A program made the translations under genes and the position numbers. From positions 1 through 26,519 of the forward strand of contig JAYPTI010000025.1 in NCBI GenBank assembly GCA_038133505.1: a stretch of DNA of 26,519 nt. Reading direction: 5' to 3'. Positions 24,047 to 26,519 of this stretch are shown piece by piece. The stretch's first letter is position 1. Each line of letters opens with the position of its first letter. Below the pieces are notes generated by a model. The model was given only the letters and a program-made list of their open reading frames with translations. It was not told where the DNA came from and made no database searches. Source of the DNA: JAYQUR01 sp038133505. GTDB taxonomy: Bacteria > Pseudomonadota > Alphaproteobacteria > MPNO01 > UBA830.

Positions 24047-24523
24047 ATGGCTGCGGAAACCCTTACCCCTCCGAACCTGCTCGCAAAGGCTAAGGCCGGC
24101 GATGGTCCCGTTTCGCTGGACCCGCAGGTGCTTTCCCGAGCGGAACAGGCCGTCGAGCTCCTCTCCGACGACTTCGCGACCTGGGCGCAGGAAGATATCG
24201 CGAAGCTGCGCAAAGCCGTGGAGCGGGGTCAGGCGGGAGATCTGACGCCTGACGACACGATCGCAGCCATCTACAAAGGCGCTCTCGAACTCAAAGGGCA
24301 GGGCGGTGCGTTCGGATACGATTTCGTCACGGCGATCGGCGATCTGCTCAATCGCTTCGTCGAGGATCGGACGACGATTTCCGCCCGCGATTTTCAGATC
24401 ATCGAGGCGCATATCGACGCATTGCAGGCTGTTATCCGCGACGACATCAAGGGCTCGAAAGACAAGGTCGGCGCGAACATCGTCAAGGGACTGCGCGTCC
24501 TCGTGGAGCAGCGCAGCGCCTGA
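24047..24523 (+). CDS. Hpt-like protein lacking the phosphorylatable histidine
   Basis: The 158-residue protein is all-helical in appearance and probably cytoplasmic. Residues 75-100 (IYKGALELKGQGGAFGYDF and on) resemble the core of histidine phosphotransfer domains, where the pattern is AHxxKGxxxxFG. Lys83, Gly84 and Phe89-Gly90 are kept, but the histidine position is Leu80. It begins at ATG 24047 with GAGG eight bases upstream, ten bases after the response regulator, so the two are probably an operon and may have formed a phosphorelay pair. The family assignment comes from motif comparison by eye and is not certain. A terminator follows 10 bases after the stop. Confidence 0.7.
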   Translation: MAAETLTPPNLLAKAKAGDGPVSLDPQVLSRAEQAVELLSDDFATWAQEDIAKLRKAVERGQAGDLTPDDTIAAIYKGALELKGQGGAFGYDFVTAIGDLLNRFVEDRTTISARDFQIIEAHIDALQAVIRDDIKGSKDKVGANIVKGLRVLVEQRSA

Positions 24524-24532
24524 CAGAGCCTT

Positions 24533-24558
24533 GCGTCGCCTGCCAGAGCGACGCTTTT
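24533..24558 (+). terminator. Intrinsic terminator after the Hpt-like gene
   Basis: GCGTCGC (24533-24539) and GCGACGC (24548-24554) form a perfect seven-pair stem with an eight-base loop, followed by TTTT and soon another TTTT. It closes the response regulator/Hpt-like unit. Confidence 0.8.
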
Positions 24559-24624
24559 CGGGTTTTCCACAGGAAATTGATGCCCGCGCTGGCGTCGCCG
24601 CGGCAAGCTTTGCATAGTGCGGCC

Positions 24625-25065
24625 ATGACGGTTCATCTGATCAAGCTGGCGGTCGGGATCGAGAGTGTCTCTCATCTCGCGGAGCGCCAGAGGCAGCGTA
24701 TCGACGCAGCGGTCGCCGCGGGCGAGGAGCCGCTTCTCAAACATCTGACCCGAAACACGCCGCGCCGTGCGGCGGAGGTGCTCGACGGCGGCTCCATCTA
24801 CTGGGTGATCAAGCGCGCAGTGCGCGCGCGTCAGCGGATCGTGAAGATCGACACGGCCGTCAACCGGCACGGCGAACCGCGATGCGCGCTGATCTTCGAT
24901 CCGGAAATCGTGCCGGTTCGCGCCCAGCCCAACCGCGCGTTTCAGGGCTGGCGCTATCTGGAAGCGAAGGACGCGCCGGCCGACGCCATCGGATTCGTCG
25001 AGGACGACACCGACGAGTTGCCGAGCGAAATGGCGGAGGAGCTCCGGGACCTGGGGCTGCTTTAG
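24625..25065 (+). CDS. DUF1489-family protein of unknown function
   Basis: This is a member of the DUF1489 family, found mainly in Alphaproteobacteria, with no known function. From ATG 24625 the product is 146 residues. It begins TVHLIKLAVGIESV and has RNTPRRAAEVLDGGSIYWVIK, ARQRIVKI, RCALIFDPEIV and RAFQGWRYLEAKDAP in order, all family-like blocks. An in-frame TTG at 24577 would add 16 residues, but HLIKL is the usual beginning. The ribosome binding site is weak. No signal peptide or membrane segment is seen. It is convergent with the reductase gene, with 21 bases between the stops. Confidence 0.88.
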   Translation: MTVHLIKLAVGIESVSHLAERQRQRIDAAVAAGEEPLLKHLTRNTPRRAAEVLDGGSIYWVIKRAVRARQRIVKIDTAVNRHGEPRCALIFDPEIVPVRAQPNRAFQGWRYLEAKDAPADAIGFVEDDTDELPSEMAEELRDLGLL

Positions 25066-25086
25066 GCGCGTCCCCGCCCGGGCGCG

Positions 25087-26313
25087 CTATCCCTTGAGGA
25101 GCTGCTGCAGCTTGACCGACGGGTCGGCGAGCGCCGCCGCGTCGAACGTCTTTCCCGACATCATCAAGCGGCGGGTGAACCGCAGGTCGCGTGAGTTGTT
25201 GATCGCCGCCGCGCCCTGTATCCGGCCGTCCTTCAGATAGAACTCGACGAACTCGCCCGCGCCGCGGTCGCCGCGCACGGCCGTTTCGTCCCATTCCTCG
25301 GGCAGGCCCATCAGCTGGATATTGGCGTCGTACTGGTCCGACCAGAACCACGGGATTTCCGAGTAGGGCGTCTCGTTGCCGAGCATCGCCTTCGCGGCAT
25401 TGATCGCCTGGTTCTGCGCGTTCTCCCAGGATTCCAGACGTATGCGTCGGCCCAGGATGGGGTTCGGATGATTGGTGACGTCGCCGGCCGCGTAGATGTC
25501 AGGGTGCGACGTGCGGCCGTGCTCGTCGACGACGATGCCGTTGTCGATATCGAGACCTGCCGCCTCGGCAAGCTCGGTATTGGGGATCAGGCCGATCCCG
25601 ACCACGGCGATGTCGCAGTCGATCGCCGTTCCGTCCGCGAGGATCACCTGCTCGAGCTTGCCTGTGCCGGAAAAGCGCTCGACGCCGGTCGACAGGCGGA
25701 TGTCGACGCCGTTGCGGACGTGCAGGTCGTGCACCCATGCCGACATTTCCGGCGTCAGCGCGCGGGCGCAGACCCGGTCGGCGACTTCCACGACGATCGC
25801 CGTCGCGCCGCGCTTGCGGGCCGCCGCGGCGACCTCGAGCCCGATCCAGCCGCCGCCGATCACGACGACCGTGGCGCCGTCCTTGAGGCGCGGGCGGATC
25901 GCCTCGGCGTCGGCGACGGTGCGAAGTGTGTAGACGCCGTCGAGATCGTGCCCGGTCAGGTCTACCATGCGGGCGCGACCGCCAGTGGCGATCATCAACT
26001 TCGTCCAGGCAATCGTCTCGCCGTCATACAGGGTGACCGTGTGCGCCCCGGGATCGATGGTCTCGACGCCCATGCCGAGACGCATTTCTATACCGGCGTC
26101 CTCCAAGGTGCCCGGCGGCCACAGCAGACAGGACTCGCTCTCCGCGTCGCCAAGCAGCACTTCCTTCGACAGGGGAGGCCGTTCGTGCGGTGCGATATCC
26201 TCGTCGCCGACGATGACGACGCGGCCTTCGAAGCCCTCGTCGCGGAGCGTTTTCGCCGTCCAGCCGCCGGCCTGGCCGGCGCCGACGACGACGATTGTCT
26301 GGTCGGACGTCAT
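25087..26313 (-). CDS. FAD-dependent ferredoxin reductase (NADH type)
   Basis: This enzyme passes electrons from NAD(P)H through FAD to a small ferredoxin, most likely the Rieske protein encoded just upstream. The 408-residue protein has the FAD-binding GAGQAGG at 11-17, ERPPLSK at 44-50, ATGGRAR at 110-115, the NAD-binding GGGWIGLE at 153-160 with Glu176 at the end of the second strand (favouring NADH), and the second FAD motif IYAAGDV with Asp278. The C-terminal domain ends in a typical reductase dimerisation fold. It resembles the reductase components of aromatic dioxygenases and of MocE-type ferredoxin systems; the terminal oxygenase or desaturase is not in the window. Confidence 0.9.
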   Translation of the reverse strand: MTSDQTIVVVGAGQAGGWTAKTLRDEGFEGRVVIVGDEDIAPHERPPLSKEVLLGDAESESCLLWPPGTLEDAGIEMRLGMGVETIDPGAHTVTLYDGETIAWTKLMIATGGRARMVDLTGHDLDGVYTLRTVADAEAIRPRLKDGATVVVIGGGWIGLEVAAAARKRGATAIVVEVADRVCARALTPEMSAWVHDLHVRNGVDIRLSTGVERFSGTGKLEQVILADGTAIDCDIAVVGIGLIPNTELAEAAGLDIDNGIVVDEHGRTSHPDIYAAGDVTNHPNPILGRRIRLESWENAQNQAINAAKAMLGNETPYSEIPWFWSDQYDANIQLMGLPEEWDETAVRGDRGAGEFVEFYLKDGRIQGAAAINNSRDLRFTRRLMMSGKTFDAAALADPSVKLQQLLKG

Positions 26314-26326
26314 CGGATGCGGAAGA

Positions 26327-26519
26327 TCAGCCGTTCGGCATGCCGACGAGGATGTTGTCGCCCTCGATCTTCACTTCGTAGCAGGTCAGATCTTCGCTCG
26401 CCGGAGGGGTTTCGGCCTTGCCGGTCTTGATGTTGAACTGCGCGCCGTGGAGCGGGCATTCGATGCAGTCGCCCTCGATATATCCGTCGGCCATCGAGGC
26501 ATAGGCGTGGGTGCAGATG
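26327..26519 (-). CDS. Rieske-type [2Fe-2S] ferredoxin (C-terminal part; cut by window edge)
   Basis: The visible 63 residues contain the Rieske ligands Cys and His in CTHAYAS and in CPLHGAQF, 19 residues apart, and finish with EVKIEGDNILVGMPNG. The N-terminal part lies beyond the right edge. It ends 13 bases before the start of the reductase gene on the same strand, so the two form an operon. The sequence around the first ligand pair (CTHAYASMADG) is like MocE-family ferredoxins, which often sit beside a fatty-acid desaturase-like gene and a reductase; that assignment is an inference. Confidence 0.9.
   Translation of the reverse strand, partial: ICTHAYASMADGYIEGDCIECPLHGAQFNIKTGKAETPPASEDLTCYEVKIEGDNILVGMPNG

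Noticed and set aside
25066..25086. Bidirectional terminator between the DUF1489 and reductase genes
   Set aside because: The gap of 21 bases has only a short GC repeat and no T-run on either strand.

Overview
This window looks like a chromosomal segment of a GC-rich alphaproteobacterium, most likely near the Rhodospirillales. The placement rests on several things. The S10-spc-alpha ribosomal cluster runs secY-adk-rpsM with no infA or rpmJ between. S14 is the long zinc-free form. Lineage-typical genes are present (ATP12-type chaperone, DUF1489 protein), and a two-component regulator carries the DRRR/ERR-type tail seen in that group. Order-level placement is an inference. No gene-free stretch exceeds about 140 bases, and I see no mobile element, CRISPR array or prophage.

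Bases 1-15172 hold the end of the str operon (tuf) followed directly by the S10, spc and alpha ribosomal operons: rpsJ-rplC-rplD-rplW-rplB-rpsS-rplV-rpsC-rplP-rpmC-rpsQ-rplN-rplX-rplE-rpsN-rpsH-rplF-rplR-rpsE-rpmD-rplO-secY-adk, then rpsM-rpsK-rpoA-rplQ. Spacing is tight throughout. The clearest internal punctuation is a near-consensus sigma-70 promoter between adk and rpsM, a terminator-like hairpin between rpsK and rpoA, and a strong intrinsic terminator after rplQ. Together these genes supply EF-Tu, about two dozen ribosomal proteins, the SecY translocon channel, adenylate kinase and the RNA polymerase alpha subunit.

Bases 15237-20999 are a rightward housekeeping run: a periplasmic DegP/HtrA-type protease, the replication-fork ATPase RarA, the fluoride channel CrcB, an RluC-type pseudouridine synthase, a HAD hydrolase, an ATP12-type chaperone and an acylphosphatase. 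From rarA to the acylphosphatase, all five junctions are 4-base ATGA stop/start overlaps, which implies strong translational coupling. lipB (lipoate biosynthesis) is convergent and its 3' end overlaps the acylphosphatase gene by 20 bases.

Bases 21749-23330 hold a tRNA-Leu(GAG) with an encoded CCA and a strong terminator, then the magnesium channel gene mgtE. After them comes the most unusual part of the window, 23392-24558: a near-consensus CtrA-type box, a CheY-like response regulator split by an in-frame TAG exactly one codon after its phosphoacceptor aspartate, and an Hpt-like partner that appears to lack the phosphorylatable histidine. An intrinsic terminator closes this pair. A DUF1489 gene follows. 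The right end holds a leftward pair: a Rieske-type ferredoxin (cut by the window edge) and its likely FAD-dependent reductase.

Most of the window is conserved core genome. The candidates for something new are the response regulator/Hpt-like pair and some smaller regulatory and codon-usage details listed in the findings.
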